A stretch of DNA of 64,000 bases. It comes from Fructobacillus sp. CRL 2054 (lineage in GTDB: Bacteria; Bacillota; Bacilli; Lactobacillales; Lactobacillaceae). Below are positions 24,841 to 34,747 of this stretch, one piece after another (position 1 is the first letter of the stretch; each line of letters opens with the position of its first letter). The translations under genes were made by a program, and so were the position numbers. Location: the NCBI RefSeq assembly GCF_028764065.1, contig NZ_JACOFN010000006.1:1-64000 (forward strand), given 5' to 3'. The notes below the pieces were generated by a model. The model had not been told where the DNA came from. It searched no databases and saw nothing but the letters and a program-made list of their open reading frames with translations.

Positions 24841-24851
24841 TGTGGTGTTCT

Positions 24852-26171
24852 TTATCTATTTTTCTTATTCAACCAGTAATATACTGGCCAACCCAATAAT
24901 ACGATTATAACGGAAACCAACACTCCATGCAAATCGTTGGTTAATTCTGACACTTCAACGTAGATAGAACCAAGGATGGCAATGATTGGAATCACTGGGT
25001 AGAGAGGCATTGAGAAGTCTCGGTGCTTCCCTTCTGGATCTTCTTTACGAAGCTTGAAAGCGCCAATGAATGCCAAAATATAAAACAAGAAAGTAATGAA
25101 AACAGCGTAATCAGTCAATTGGTTTGGATCAGTCAACCACATCATGGCGTAACCAATCAAAATCAAGAACCAGATAGCATTGTTTGGCGTCTTTGACTTA
25201 GGGTTCAACTTTGCAAAAGTCTTAGCGAATGGGAAGTCACCCTTACGTGCCATAGCAAAAAGCACACGTGGGAATGAAACGACTTTTCCATTCAATGTAC
25301 CAAGCAATGAAATCAAGATGGCAACCGAAAGAATTCGACCACCCCAAAGCCCAAAGGCTTGTTCAGCAACGTGGACAGTAGCTGATGAACCAAGTGACAC
25401 AATCTTGTCGGCTGGCAAAGCACGGTAAGTACCGTATGACACACCAACAAAGGCCACAATAACAATCAAGATTCCATAAACAATTGCCTTTGGCATCGTC
25501 TTTTGTGGATTGCGAATTTCACCAGAAATGTTGGCCAAAGTAACCCAACCATCATAGGCAAAGAGTGTTGACAAAACAGCAACTCCGAAGCCGCCACCAG
25601 TTGTTTGCATGGCAGTTGAAACAGTTTGTGACAAGGCGTCTTCCTTACCAAAGAATAAACCGTAAATGATCAAAGCAACAATTGGCAACAACTTAATGGT
25701 TGTGGTCAAAACCTGGAAGGATGCTGAGTTCTTGTTTGGCAATGAGTTAATCAAGCCAATGAAGCCTAATCCAACCATTCCCATTGGTACTGACCACATC
25801 TTGTCAATTCCAAACAATGAGGCACAAAGCAAACCAAGGTAAGCTGAAATTGCACCCATCATAGCAGGTCCATAGAAGATAACCTGCATCCAGCCAGCCA
25901 AGTAACCGACTGTCTTTCCATAAAGCTTTGTCAGGTAGATGTAAATACCACCCGTTTCGGCCATTTGTGACCCAACTTCAGCAACGGTCATCCCCGCCGT
26001 CAAAGTCAAAACACCACCAGCCAACCAAGCAAGTAAGGCCGAGGATGTTGAACCAGCCGTTTGTAACACTGATCCTTGCTTAAAGAAAATTCCGGATCCA
26101 ATAATGGTCCCAATTACTAACGCGAGTGAGGACCAGAGACCGAACCCCCGGTTTAATTCTTCTTTTTCCAT
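24852..26171 (-). CDS. APC-superfamily amino acid permease
   Basis: A 439-residue permease with about 12 membrane helices. The N-terminus GFGLWSSLALVIGTIIGSGIFF is the APC/LAT signature helix. It resembles SteT-type L-amino acid transporters; the substrate cannot be called. The ATG at 26171 follows a near-perfect AAAGGAGG. An upstream in-frame start would include a 14-residue extension and is less likely. It is followed by the APF leader without a clear terminator between, so partial read-through into that gene is possible. Confidence 0.9.
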   Translation of the reverse strand: MEKEELNRGFGLWSSLALVIGTIIGSGIFFKQGSVLQTAGSTSSALLAWLAGGVLTLTAGMTVAEVGSQMAETGGIYIYLTKLYGKTVGYLAGWMQVIFYGPAMMGAISAYLGLLCASLFGIDKMWSVPMGMVGLGFIGLINSLPNKNSASFQVLTTTIKLLPIVALIIYGLFFGKEDALSQTVSTAMQTTGGGFGVAVLSTLFAYDGWVTLANISGEIRNPQKTMPKAIVYGILIVIVAFVGVSYGTYRALPADKIVSLGSSATVHVAEQAFGLWGGRILSVAILISLLGTLNGKVVSFPRVLFAMARKGDFPFAKTFAKLNPKSKTPNNAIWFLILIGYAMMWLTDPNQLTDYAVFITFLFYILAFIGAFKLRKEDPEGKHRDFSMPLYPVIPIIAILGSIYVEVSELTNDLHGVLVSVIIVLLGWPVYYWLNKKNR

Positions 26172-26211
26172 TCTGCGACCTCCTTTTTCTGCACAGATTT
26201 CAATAGATTTC

Positions 26212-26235
26212 ATTTTAACATGATTTTAATGTTAA
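26212..26235 (-). promoter_or_regulatory. Permease promoter with an overlapping inverted repeat
   Basis: TTAACAT (26215-26221) and ATGTTAA (26229-26235) form a perfect dyad with a seven-base centre. Leftward it overlaps a possible extended -10 (TGT then TAAAAT, 26217-26212). It may be an operator for the permease. The rest of the AT-rich gap up to 26420 holds nothing else I can support. Confidence 0.4.
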
Positions 26236-26423
26236 TGTGTAGAAAGCTTTTGTATAAGAATTTGTGAGCAAAGTAAAAGATTGTTTCACTCAATAAAAAT
26301 TGCTTTTTCATGTCAAAATCACTTAAATATTTTTATTTTTCACATTCTAAAATTTGAATAGAAACAACAATAAAAAGTATTTTACAAAGAGTGATTTCAA
26401 AACAATGAATTTATTTTCCAATT

Positions 26424-26459
26424 AAAAAGAGGCGCTAACTTAATCGTTAGTGCCTCTTT
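26424..26459. terminator. Terminator of the 26498 gene
   Basis: AAAGAGGCGCTAAC pairs with GTTAGTGCCTCTTT (one wobble); leftward it ends in TTTTT. Confidence 0.85.
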
Positions 26460-26497
26460 ATTTATCAAAGTTACGAAAAACTTCAATAAAAAATTAA

Positions 26498-27031
26498 TTA
26501 ATCTTTGTGTGATTCACGGATTGCATCAGTAATCGTTTGAGCGTTTGATTCGCTGTGCTTACGTACATTACGATCATCTTGGAATGCTGCAATACGACTT
26601 ACAACTTCTTCTTCAAATTCTTCAGCGTGATTAGCTTCGAAGAAAGGCAATTCAATACGCTTTTCAACACCTGAACGTTCATAAGCGAATACGGTCTTAA
26701 TTCCGCTTCCCATCAATAGAACACCAATCACAAGTAAGATGATAGCTGTTCCAGCATCTGAACCAAATGATGAGAATCCAAAAATGACAAGTAGAAGTCC
26801 AATAATAATATTGAGCAACTTGTATGAACGTGAAGTGTAAACGTTTGATACGTTTGCCAATGGTGAATTATCCTTTGTTTGTCCTGCAGGAATCAAACCA
26901 AAGAAAACAGTGTTAGGCATCTTAATTTTAAGAAAATCATCTTGCCCAACAAACATTTCCCCTTTAATCCAAGGTGTTACCAAACTTACCGCAAAGGCAT
27001 CGTTATTTGACTTATCAACTGATTGAACCAT
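26498..27031 (-). CDS. Unknown two-helix membrane protein
   Basis: A 177-residue protein. Residues about 27-65 are beta-rich (GEMFVGQDDFLKIKMPNTVFF) and suggest a short PH-like domain. Two adjacent hydrophobic segments follow (LLNIIIGLLLVIFGFSSF and GTAIILLVIGVLLMGSGI), then a charged cytosolic tail ending in NAQTITDAIRESHKD. I do not recognise the family. It stands alone with its own terminator. The 240 bases upstream to the uvrA terminator are AT-rich and hold no gene I can support. Confidence 0.75.
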   Translation of the reverse strand: MVQSVDKSNNDAFAVSLVTPWIKGEMFVGQDDFLKIKMPNTVFFGLIPAGQTKDNSPLANVSNVYTSRSYKLLNIIIGLLLVIFGFSSFGSDAGTAIILLVIGVLLMGSGIKTVFAYERSGVEKRIELPFFEANHAEEFEEEVVSRIAAFQDDRNVRKHSESNAQTITDAIRESHKD

Positions 27032-27274
27032 TATTAATACTCCTCTTTCTATAAAAGATCGTTTTTAGCATAACACCACAATCAAAAATATACAATTTAT
27101 ATATTTAAAAACATTACTTTGCTAGATATAAAGTTTAAATTTATACAAAAAAAGCAAAATTATAAAATAATATCATTCGTTTTATCATTATTTTTCAGGG
27201 GTATTTTATTTTTTCCACACATTGTTACTCAATGCATTTTAAGGACTCTTAATTTATCTATTTTGAATTTATAT

Positions 27275-27302
27275 AAAAAAACTAACCAGATGGTTAGTTT
27301 TT
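27275..27302 (-). terminator. Terminator of uvrA
   Basis: CTAAC and GTTAG pair across a short loop between long A and T runs, directly after the uvrA stop. Confidence 0.8.
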
Positions 27303-27305
27303 CCT

Positions 27306-30182
27306 TTATTTCTTCTCCGCCTTCGCCCGTGCAATATCACGTTCCATGATTTGCTTTAGGTACTTAGCAGTGTAAGAGTCCTTACTCTTAGCGACTTTTT
27401 CAGGCGTTCCAGTGGCGATAATTTGGCCACCACCGGCACCACCTTCAGGACCAAGATCAATGATCCAGTCGGCGGACTTAATCACATCCAGGTTATGTTC
27501 AATGACAACAATCGTGTTACCAGAATCAACCAAACGGTTCAGCACAACAAGCAAACGTTCAATGTCATCGGTGTGCAAACCAGTCGTTGGCTCGTCCAGG
27601 ATGTAAATGGTCTTACCGTTGGTACGACGGTGCAATTCAGAAGCCAACTTCATACGCTGGGCTTCACCACCAGACAAAGTCGTGGCAGACTGCCCCAACT
27701 TCACGTAACCCAAACCGACATCCACAATCGTCTGCAAACGGCGTGCAATCTTTGGAATTGGTGCAAAGAAGTCCAAGGCTTCTTCAGCGGTCATGTTCAA
27801 GACATCTGAAATGGTCTTACCCTTATAGGTAACCTCCAGCGTTTCGGAGTTATAACGGGTACCATGACAAACCTCACAGGCCACGTAAACGTCAGGTAGG
27901 AAGTTCATCTCAATCTTGATGACCCCATCCCCACGACAGTTTTCACAACGACCACCCTTTGTGTTAAAGGAGAAGCGGCCCTTGGCGTAACCACGGAGCT
28001 TAGCTTCGTTGGTTTCAGCAAAGAGTGCACGGATATCATCGAAGACACCCGTGTAAGTAGCCGGGTTCGAACGTGGCGTACGACCGATTGGTGACTGGTC
28101 GATGTCGACCACTTGTTCGACGTTTTCAACACCCTCAATCTTACGGTAGGCACCAGGCTTATTAGAATTCTTGTTCAGCTTCTGCTTCAAGGCCCGCTTC
28201 AAGATCATGTTGACCAAAGTCGACTTTCCAGAACCCGAAACACCGGTTACGGCGACGAATTCAGCCAGTGGGAATTTGGCTGTGACGTTCTTCAAGTTAT
28301 TTTCCTTGGCACCGCGGATGACAATTTCTTCGCCATTTCCCTTACGTCGTGAATCAGGAACCGGAATGAACTTCTTACCGGATAGATACTGTCCGGTCAA
28401 AGACTTCGGATTCTTCTTCACATCTTCCGGGGTTCCAGCGGCCATAATTTGACCACCAAGGCTTCCAGCACCGGGGCCGACATCGATTAAGTAATCGGCG
28501 GCGTTCATCGTATCTTCGTCGTGTTCAACGACAACCAAGGTATTACCCAAGTCACGCATGGCCTGCATGGAAGCTAATAACTTATCGTTATCACGCTGAT
28601 GCAACCCAATGGAAGGCTCATCCAAAACATAGAGGACACCAGACAAGTTGGCCCCAATCTGGGTGGCCAAACGAATACGCTGGGATTCCCCACCGGAAAG
28701 TGTGGCCGCTGACCGTGACAAAGTCAGGTAGTCCAGACCAACGGATTGCAAGAAACCGAGACGGTCCTTGATTTCCTTCAGAATTGGCTTGGCAATCTCT
28801 TCGTCTTGCTGACCCAAAGTAATGCCGTTAAAGTAATCAATTTCATCGTTAACGGGTAGGTTCGCCACGTCACCAATGTTCTTACCTGCGACTTTAATTG
28901 AAAGGGCCGCCTTGTTCAAACGGTAGCCGTGACAGGCTGGACAAGTCAGTTTGGTCATGTATTGGGCCATGACGTCACGGGTGAAGTCCGAATTGGTTTC
29001 CTTAAAACGTCGGGCAATGTTGTTCATGACCCCTTCAAAAGGTTGGTCCACGTCACGGACCCCACCAAAGTCAGAATTAAAGTGGAAGTGGAAGTTCTTC
29101 TGACCAGAACCATAGAGCACCATCTCCTGGTCCTTCTTTGGCAAATCCTTGAATGGCACATTCATATCAATGCCGAACTGGTCACAGAACTGTTCCAACA
29201 AGGCAGGATAGTAGTTTGATGAGATTGGGTTCCAAGGGGCAATGGCGCCGTCCTTCAAGGAAAGCGTATCGTCTGGAATCACCAAATCAATATCAACTTC
29301 CTGGTTAGCACCTAGTCCCTGACAAACCGGACAAGCACCATCAGGAGCATTAAATGAAAAGAGACGTGGTTCCAAACGGCCAGGACGAAAGTCCTTTAAC
29401 TCACCCAAGTAGTGGTCGGACATGCGGATTGGCTCCTGCACCTCTTCATCACCACGGGCGACCGGTTCCAAAACAACCAAGCCGTTTGCCAAGCCAGTGG
29501 CCGCTTCGATTGAATCAAAGAGACGTGAACGAGAACCCTCTCGCATCACCACACGGTCAACCAAAACCGAAATATCGTGAAACTTGTTCCGGTCCAAGGC
29601 GAGGTCATCCTGCTGATCTAACTCGATGATTTCACCATCGACTTTGGCACGGAGGTAACCCTGCTTTTGCATCTTCTCAAAAGTCTTCTGGTGGGTCCCC
29701 TTCTTATGCTCGATGATTGGCGCAAAGACCTGTAAACGGGTCCCCTCATCCAAAGTTTTCTGCACGTAATCCACCATCTGGTCGATGGTTTGCATAATTT
29801 TCGTGCCATCCTTGGGGTCGTCAGGCTTTCCCACACGGGCAAAGAGCAAACGGAAGTAATCCGCAATCTCTGTGACCGTTCCCACCGTTGAACGAGGGTT
29901 GTTCGAGGTCGTCTTCTGATCAATCGAAATGGCAGGAGATAATCCATCAATGGAATCCACGTCCGGCTTATCCATCTGTCCTAAGAACTGACGGGCGTAA
30001 GCTGACAGTGATTCAACGTAACGACGCTGACCTTCGGCATACAAAGTATCGAAGGCCAAGGAGGACTTTCCAGAACCAGAGAGTCCGGTTACGACCGTTA
30101 ACGCATCCTTTGGAATATCAACGTCGATGTTCTTTAAATTGTGGGCACGAGCACCACGAATTTCAATTTTATTCTTTGCCAT
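27306..30182 (-). CDS. uvrA: Excinuclease ABC subunit A
   Basis: A 958-residue UvrA. The two ABC ATPase halves have Walker A motifs [12 protein letters not shown] (near 33) and GVSGSGKST (near 645). Signature motifs are [12 protein letters not shown] and [12 protein letters not shown]. Zinc modules show as [23 protein letters not shown] and CEVCHGTR. It detects bulky DNA damage and loads UvrB. It follows uvrB by 61 bases with a terminator-like hairpin between. The ORF reaches the family's usual length. Confidence 0.98.
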   Translation of the reverse strand: MAKNKIEIRGARAHNLKNIDVDIPKDALTVVTGLSGSGKSSLAFDTLYAEGQRRYVESLSAYARQFLGQMDKPDVDSIDGLSPAISIDQKTTSNNPRSTVGTVTEIADYFRLLFARVGKPDDPKDGTKIMQTIDQMVDYVQKTLDEGTRLQVFAPIIEHKKGTHQKTFEKMQKQGYLRAKVDGEIIELDQQDDLALDRNKFHDISVLVDRVVMREGSRSRLFDSIEAATGLANGLVVLEPVARGDEEVQEPIRMSDHYLGELKDFRPGRLEPRLFSFNAPDGACPVCQGLGANQEVDIDLVIPDDTLSLKDGAIAPWNPISSNYYPALLEQFCDQFGIDMNVPFKDLPKKDQEMVLYGSGQKNFHFHFNSDFGGVRDVDQPFEGVMNNIARRFKETNSDFTRDVMAQYMTKLTCPACHGYRLNKAALSIKVAGKNIGDVANLPVNDEIDYFNGITLGQQDEEIAKPILKEIKDRLGFLQSVGLDYLTLSRSAATLSGGESQRIRLATQIGANLSGVLYVLDEPSIGLHQRDNDKLLASMQAMRDLGNTLVVVEHDEDTMNAADYLIDVGPGAGSLGGQIMAAGTPEDVKKNPKSLTGQYLSGKKFIPVPDSRRKGNGEEIVIRGAKENNLKNVTAKFPLAEFVAVTGVSGSGKSTLVNMILKRALKQKLNKNSNKPGAYRKIEGVENVEQVVDIDQSPIGRTPRSNPATYTGVFDDIRALFAETNEAKLRGYAKGRFSFNTKGGRCENCRGDGVIKIEMNFLPDVYVACEVCHGTRYNSETLEVTYKGKTISDVLNMTAEEALDFFAPIPKIARRLQTIVDVGLGYVKLGQSATTLSGGEAQRMKLASELHRRTNGKTIYILDEPTTGLHTDDIERLLVVLNRLVDSGNTIVVIEHNLDVIKSADWIIDLGPEGGAGGGQIIATGTPEKVAKSKDSYTAKYLKQIMERDIARAKAEKK

Positions 30183-30199
30183 CTTTTCCTCTACTTGTT

Positions 30200-30222
30200 A
30201 AAAAGCCCATACTGGGCTTTTT
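30200..30222 (-). terminator. Terminator-like hairpin between uvrB and uvrA
   Basis: AAAAGCCCA and TGGGCTTTT form a perfect stem with T-runs on both sides, in the 61-base gap. No promoter is visible between it and uvrA, so uvrA expression must rely on read-through or on sequences within uvrB. Confidence 0.75.
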
Positions 30223-30243
30223 CTTTCGATTCAGGCCAACGAA

Positions 30244-32256
30244 TTAACGTCCAGCCTGCTTTTTTAGTTTCATAATATTATCGCGAACCTTAGCGGCCGT
30301 TTCAAAGTCGAGCTCCTTAGCGGCAGCCTTCATCTGGTTAGCCAGGTTCTCTAGGATATCGGTCTGATCCGACTTTGGTAAGTCTGCAAAGTCGACTTCG
30401 GTCATATCAACCGACTCAGCCACTTCGGCTGGCTTATCAGCCCGAATCAAGTCGCGAATATCCTTCTTGATTGTCTGTGGCGTAATCCCATGTTCCTTAT
30501 TGTAGGCCATCTGGATTTCACGACGGCGGGCCGTTTCATCCATGGCTTCCTTCATGGAACGAGTGACCTTGTCCGCGTACATAATAACATGTCCGTGGGC
30601 GTTACGGGCAGCACGTCCAATGGTTTGAATCAAGGAACGGGGGTTACGCAAGAACCCTTCCTTGTCGGCATCCAAAATGGCCACCAAGGAGGTTTCAGGA
30701 ACATCAATTCCCTCACGCAACAGGTTAATCCCAACTAAAACATCGTATTTACCTAAACGCAATTCTCGAATAATCTTGGTTCGCTCCAAGGTCTTAATGT
30801 CCGAGTGCAGGTAGGCGACTTTAATTCCAACGTCTTTTAAGTAGTCGGTCAAATCTTCCGACATACGCTTGGTCAAAGTCGTGATGAAAACACGTTCGTC
30901 CAACTCGACACGCTTATTAATTTCACCAACCAGGTCATCGATTTGTCCCATGACTGGGCGAACTTCCACCTCTGGATCGAGCAAACCAGTTGGTCGGATA
31001 ATCTGTTCGACAACGTCCTTCTTAGGAACACGCTCTAATTCATAGTCACCCGGTGTGGCTGACATGTAGATAATTTGGTTCACGTGCTTTTCAAACTCAG
31101 GCAGCTTCAAGGGACGGTTGTCCAAAGCCGATGGTAAACGGAAACCGTAATCGACCAAGGTCTGCTTACGGGCCTTATCCCCGTTGTACATACCGCGAAC
31201 CTGTGGCATGGTCACGTGACTTTCATCCACGACAATCAAAAAGTCATCGGGGAAGAAATCCAAGAGCGTGTATGGTGCTTCACCCTTTTCACGGCCGTCC
31301 ATCCAACGTGAGTAGTTTTCGATCCCCGGCGTGAAGCCCATTTCCTGCAACATAGCTAAGTCGTACTCGGTCCGCTGACGAAGGCGTTGCGCTTCCAAAA
31401 GCTTGCCTTCTTTTTCGAATTCCTTGAGTCGTTCATCCATTTCTTCACGGATACCGACCAGGGCTTGCTTCATCCGCTCGTCGTCAGTCATGAAGTGCTT
31501 AGCAGGATAAACCGCCACGTAATCCTTTTCCGAAACAATTTGTCCAGTTAAGGCGTTAATCTGGCGAATCCGATCAATTTCATCGCCAAAGAATTCAATT
31601 CGCAAAGCCAACTCATCCTGTGATGATGGGAAAATTTCAATCACATCACCACGAACTCGGAAAGTTCCACGCTGGAAGTCAATGTCGTTACGAGTAAACT
31701 GCACGTCAATCAAATCGTGCATTAACTGGTTACGGCCATATTCATTCCCGACACGGAGCGAAATCACGTGATTCTTATACTGGTGGGGATCACCCAAACC
31801 GAAGATGGAAGAGACCGAGGCAACAACAATGGTATCGTTTCGTTCAAACAGCGAAGCCGTCGCCGAGTTACGTAATTGGTCGATTTCATCGTTAATTGCT
31901 GAATCCTTTTCGATGAAGGTATCAGAGGAAGGCACATAGGCTTCTGGCTGATAGTAATCATAGTAGGAAACGAAGTATTCCACTGCATTGTGGGGGAAGA
32001 ACTCCTTCAACTCCGAGTAAAGCTGTCCGGCCAGTGTCTTGTTATGTGACAAAACCAAGGTTGGCTTATTATTCTGGGCAATGACGTTTGAAATTGTAAA
32101 AGTCTTTCCGGTACCAGTGGCACCGAGCAAGATTTGCTCCTTTTCACCATTTTTTAAACCCTGTACTAATTTGTTGATGGCCTTTGGCTGGTCACCGGTT
32201 GGCTGATACTTTGATACGACGTCAAAGTGCGCATCTGTTCGCTTTGGTTCTACCAT
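30244..32256 (-). CDS. uvrB: Excinuclease ABC subunit B
   Basis: A 670-residue UvrB. It has Walker [17 protein letters not shown], the damage-probing beta-hairpin [12 protein letters not shown], helicase motifs [10 protein letters not shown] and [15 protein letters not shown]. The C-terminal UVR domain is [18 protein letters not shown]. It verifies lesions and recruits UvrC. The ATG at 32256 follows GGAGG; a TTG four codons upstream overlaps the ribosome site. The promoter carries a LexA box, so the uvrB-uvrA unit should be SOS-inducible. Confidence 0.98.
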   Translation of the reverse strand: MVEPKRTDAHFDVVSKYQPTGDQPKAINKLVQGLKNGEKEQILLGATGTGKTFTISNVIAQNNKPTLVLSHNKTLAGQLYSELKEFFPHNAVEYFVSYYDYYQPEAYVPSSDTFIEKDSAINDEIDQLRNSATASLFERNDTIVVASVSSIFGLGDPHQYKNHVISLRVGNEYGRNQLMHDLIDVQFTRNDIDFQRGTFRVRGDVIEIFPSSQDELALRIEFFGDEIDRIRQINALTGQIVSEKDYVAVYPAKHFMTDDERMKQALVGIREEMDERLKEFEKEGKLLEAQRLRQRTEYDLAMLQEMGFTPGIENYSRWMDGREKGEAPYTLLDFFPDDFLIVVDESHVTMPQVRGMYNGDKARKQTLVDYGFRLPSALDNRPLKLPEFEKHVNQIIYMSATPGDYELERVPKKDVVEQIIRPTGLLDPEVEVRPVMGQIDDLVGEINKRVELDERVFITTLTKRMSEDLTDYLKDVGIKVAYLHSDIKTLERTKIIRELRLGKYDVLVGINLLREGIDVPETSLVAILDADKEGFLRNPRSLIQTIGRAARNAHGHVIMYADKVTRSMKEAMDETARRREIQMAYNKEHGITPQTIKKDIRDLIRADKPAEVAESVDMTEVDFADLPKSDQTDILENLANQMKAAAKELDFETAAKVRDNIMKLKKQAGR

Positions 32257-32289
32257 TGAGCCCTCCAAAAAGTTTAAATCTTAATTTTT

Positions 32290-32317
32290 AGTATAACAAA
32301 AAACGAACAAATGTTCT
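32290..32317 (-). promoter_or_regulatory. uvrB promoter with LexA box
   Basis: Leftward extended -10 (TGT then TATACT, 32295-32290). Just upstream, CGAACAAATGTTCT at 32304-32317 fits the GAAC-N4-GTTC LexA consensus and covers the -15 to -30 region. It also lies in the left arm of the ltaS terminator. Confidence 0.75.
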
Positions 32318-32341
32318 ATATCACACATTTGCTCGTTTTTT
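32298..32341 (-). terminator. Terminator of the ltaS operon, containing the uvrB LexA box
   Basis: Positions 32298-32314 pair with 32325-32341 in 17 pairs with one wobble, flanked by A and T runs. Leftward it ends in six T. The LexA box and the uvrB promoter are embedded in it. Confidence 0.88.
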
Positions 32342-32358
32342 CTAATTTATAGAGTCAA

Positions 32359-34467
32359 TTACTTCAACTCTGGCGCATCCGTTTCGTAATCCGACGTTGT
32401 CGACTTACCACCGTTCTTTGCCAATACAGAAGTTGGGTTTGACTTTTGATTCTGCTTCAACAGCTTCAAAGCCGCTGCCTTTTGATAGTCATAGGAAGAC
32501 TTGTTAACCGTGTAGGCGTTCATACGGGACTTATCGAAGCGCAGAAGATCTCCGGTAATCACTTCATCAGAATATGACAGAGACTTATCCGCGTAGTTCT
32601 GCACTCGTTTAGCCGTCGCCTTCAAGGCTGGGTTACCAGTCATGGATAACTGCTGACCAGTCTGGGTATTGTAGTACTCATTCCGGTACTTCGTGTAGGT
32701 TGGTGTTACCCAATCACCGTTTCGGAAGACCACAATCTGCTGGTTCTGAGGAGAAAGTAGGTCGTGTCCAAAGAGTGTCATACCATCCGTTGAAACCCCC
32801 AAAAGGTGCAACAAGGTTGGCATCATATCGATTTCACCACCGTAGGTATGGTTAATACCACCCTGCAAGCCAGTGCCATGAATCATGAATGGCACCTTCT
32901 GGAAGTTAGCCAAATCATAATTATCGACGGACTTCTTACCTAAGAGCTGTGCAATGGCTGGCTTATGGTTTTCGGAAATACCATAGTGATCACCATAGAG
33001 AACAAAGGTTGAGTTATCGTACAGACCAGCCTTCTTCAGGTAGTTCATCAGCTCGCCGAATGACTGGTCAAGATAATGGGCAGTCTGCACATAACCATCA
33101 ACGGTTGAATCACCAGTTTGGGTAGCTGGGAAGGTAATGTTTTCCTTATCCAATGAGTATGGATAGTGGTTCGTCACCGTAATCAACTTTGCATAGAATG
33201 GCTGAGGTAACTGTTCGATATACTGAGCGGAATCCTTCAAGAAGATTTTATCCTTCAAACCATATCCAACGGAGTAGTTTGCCTTCTCTGAATTTGGATA
33301 GTAGTTCTTTGAGAAGAAGTAGTTATAACCAAAGGACTTGTAGGTGTTGTTACGGTTCCAGAAGCTTGGCACATCGCCGTGGAAGGCAGCAGAAGTATAG
33401 CCCTGCTGACCTAAGATGGCTGGCATGGCTTCAAAGGTATTCGCCGTTCCATACTTGGTCATGGCTGAACCCGTTGATAATCCGTAAAGGGAGTTTTCCT
33501 GCATCATTTCAGCATCAGAAGTCTTTCCCTGACCAACTTGGTTATAGAAGTTATCAAATGAAAGCGTGTTTTGATCGTGGTAGAAAGCGTTTAGGTTTGG
33601 CGTTACTTCCTGACCATCCACCTTATAGTCAATCAAGAACTGCTGGAAAGACTCCAGGTGAATCACGAAGACGTTCTTCCCCTTCTGCGTGCCATAGTAA
33701 GAAGCGTTAGCCGGAATATTATTCTGATTAATAAAGGCCTGTACCTTCTTCAAATCACTAGCAGAAGCTTCCTTACGAGAATCAGACTGTTTCTTCGTCT
33801 GGAAAGCGTTAAAGGCTGCGTATTCATTCAAACCAAGGTACTTAACAATGTAATTGTTATCAAAGGAACGGGTCAACAAACCGGAACGGTCCACTGAGGC
33901 AATTCCAAAGTCAACAAACATCAAAGCAATTCCAAAGCAGGTTGTTAAGAAGGCATAACGCTTAGTGATTCCCTTCTTACTAATCGGCCAGAACTTGAAG
34001 AGCAAGCAAACGGCCAAAATAATCAAATCCAGGTAAACCAAGAAATCAGTTGGCTTAATGATGGCTGCAATGGACTTACTTAGGTTGTTTCCTGTCGATG
34101 ATCCAGAACCAATAATTCCAAAGGACAGGAAGTCCGAGAATTCCCGGTAGTAAAGCATGTTAGCAAAGAGCCAAATACTCTGAATCAAGTTGAAGAGCCA
34201 AACTAAGAAGTAGGCAACCTTCCCCCTGAAGTAAAGAGCGATTCCTAGCAAAATAATTGCCGTTGGAATTGGGTTCAAGGCCAACAAGAAGAGTTGGACC
34301 GGACCTGATGCGCCCAAAGAAAAGTTAAAGAAGTAATTAACGTATGTTTTCAGCCATACTAAGAATAAGTTTAAAAGGAAAAATCCGGTTAGACCAGACC
34401 ACCAAGCAGTAGACTTCGTCTGTTTTTGATCAGCATCCTTTTTCTTTAGCATCGATTTATTAAACAT
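32359..34467 (-). CDS. ltaS: Lipoteichoic acid synthase (LtaS-type)
   Basis: A 702-residue membrane enzyme. Five N-terminal membrane helices lie within residues about 22-190, followed by an extracellular sulfatase-fold domain. Metal and catalytic residues are visible: the Glu in FVIHLESFQ (about 272), the Thr in GQGKTSDAE (about 316), and the DH pair in LYGDHYGIS. It polymerises glycerol phosphate onto a glycolipid anchor, using phosphatidylglycerol. It is the last gene of an operon with two glycolipid glycosyltransferases. The tail is Ser/Thr/Lys-rich. Confidence 0.95.
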   Translation of the reverse strand: MFNKSMLKKKDADQKQTKSTAWWSGLTGFFLLNLFLVWLKTYVNYFFNFSLGASGPVQLFLLALNPIPTAIILLGIALYFRGKVAYFLVWLFNLIQSIWLFANMLYYREFSDFLSFGIIGSGSSTGNNLSKSIAAIIKPTDFLVYLDLIILAVCLLFKFWPISKKGITKRYAFLTTCFGIALMFVDFGIASVDRSGLLTRSFDNNYIVKYLGLNEYAAFNAFQTKKQSDSRKEASASDLKKVQAFINQNNIPANASYYGTQKGKNVFVIHLESFQQFLIDYKVDGQEVTPNLNAFYHDQNTLSFDNFYNQVGQGKTSDAEMMQENSLYGLSTGSAMTKYGTANTFEAMPAILGQQGYTSAAFHGDVPSFWNRNNTYKSFGYNYFFSKNYYPNSEKANYSVGYGLKDKIFLKDSAQYIEQLPQPFYAKLITVTNHYPYSLDKENITFPATQTGDSTVDGYVQTAHYLDQSFGELMNYLKKAGLYDNSTFVLYGDHYGISENHKPAIAQLLGKKSVDNYDLANFQKVPFMIHGTGLQGGINHTYGGEIDMMPTLLHLLGVSTDGMTLFGHDLLSPQNQQIVVFRNGDWVTPTYTKYRNEYYNTQTGQQLSMTGNPALKATAKRVQNYADKSLSYSDEVITGDLLRFDKSRMNAYTVNKSSYDYQKAAALKLLKQNQKSNPTSVLAKNGGKSTTSDYETDAPELK

Positions 34468-34492
34468 CTTTCATTCCTCATAAAAAGAGACC

Positions 34493-34747
34493 TTAAAAGG
34501 TCAACTGTACATCTCGCAGTAGATCGTAGATTTCAATCGCTACCAAATCAATATCATCGAAGTGGTAATGTTTTTTCAATCGATGGTCTAAAACATCCCA
34601 TTCCTGATTCTCCTGGTCATAGGTTACCTGAAGTAACTCCAAACCGTACAAATCAAAACGGCGTTTTTGATAACGGCCATCCTTTGACTTTTTCATGGCA
34701 AATAGTCGCTTTAAAATGTCCTGCAACTGACTGGTTTCTTCAGGCAT
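34493..34747 (-). CDS. YkuJ/DUF1797 family small protein
   Basis: An 84-residue cytosolic protein. The C-terminal motif HYHFDDIDLVAIEIYDLL and the N-terminal LKRLFAMKKSKDGRYQKRRFDLYGLELLQVTYD match the YkuJ/DUF1797 family, whose function is unknown. It overlaps the YbhN-like gene by eight bases and is 25 bases before ltaS, so it is part of the lipoteichoic acid operon. Confidence 0.85.
   Translation of the reverse strand: MPEETSQLQDILKRLFAMKKSKDGRYQKRRFDLYGLELLQVTYDQENQEWDVLDHRLKKHYHFDDIDLVAIEIYDLLRDVQLTF

Noticed and set aside
27119-27349. Rightward 76-codon frame beside and into the uvrA 3' end
   Set aside because: No ribosome site, very AT-rich and hydrophobic by composition, and it runs through the uvrA terminator into the antisense of uvrA.
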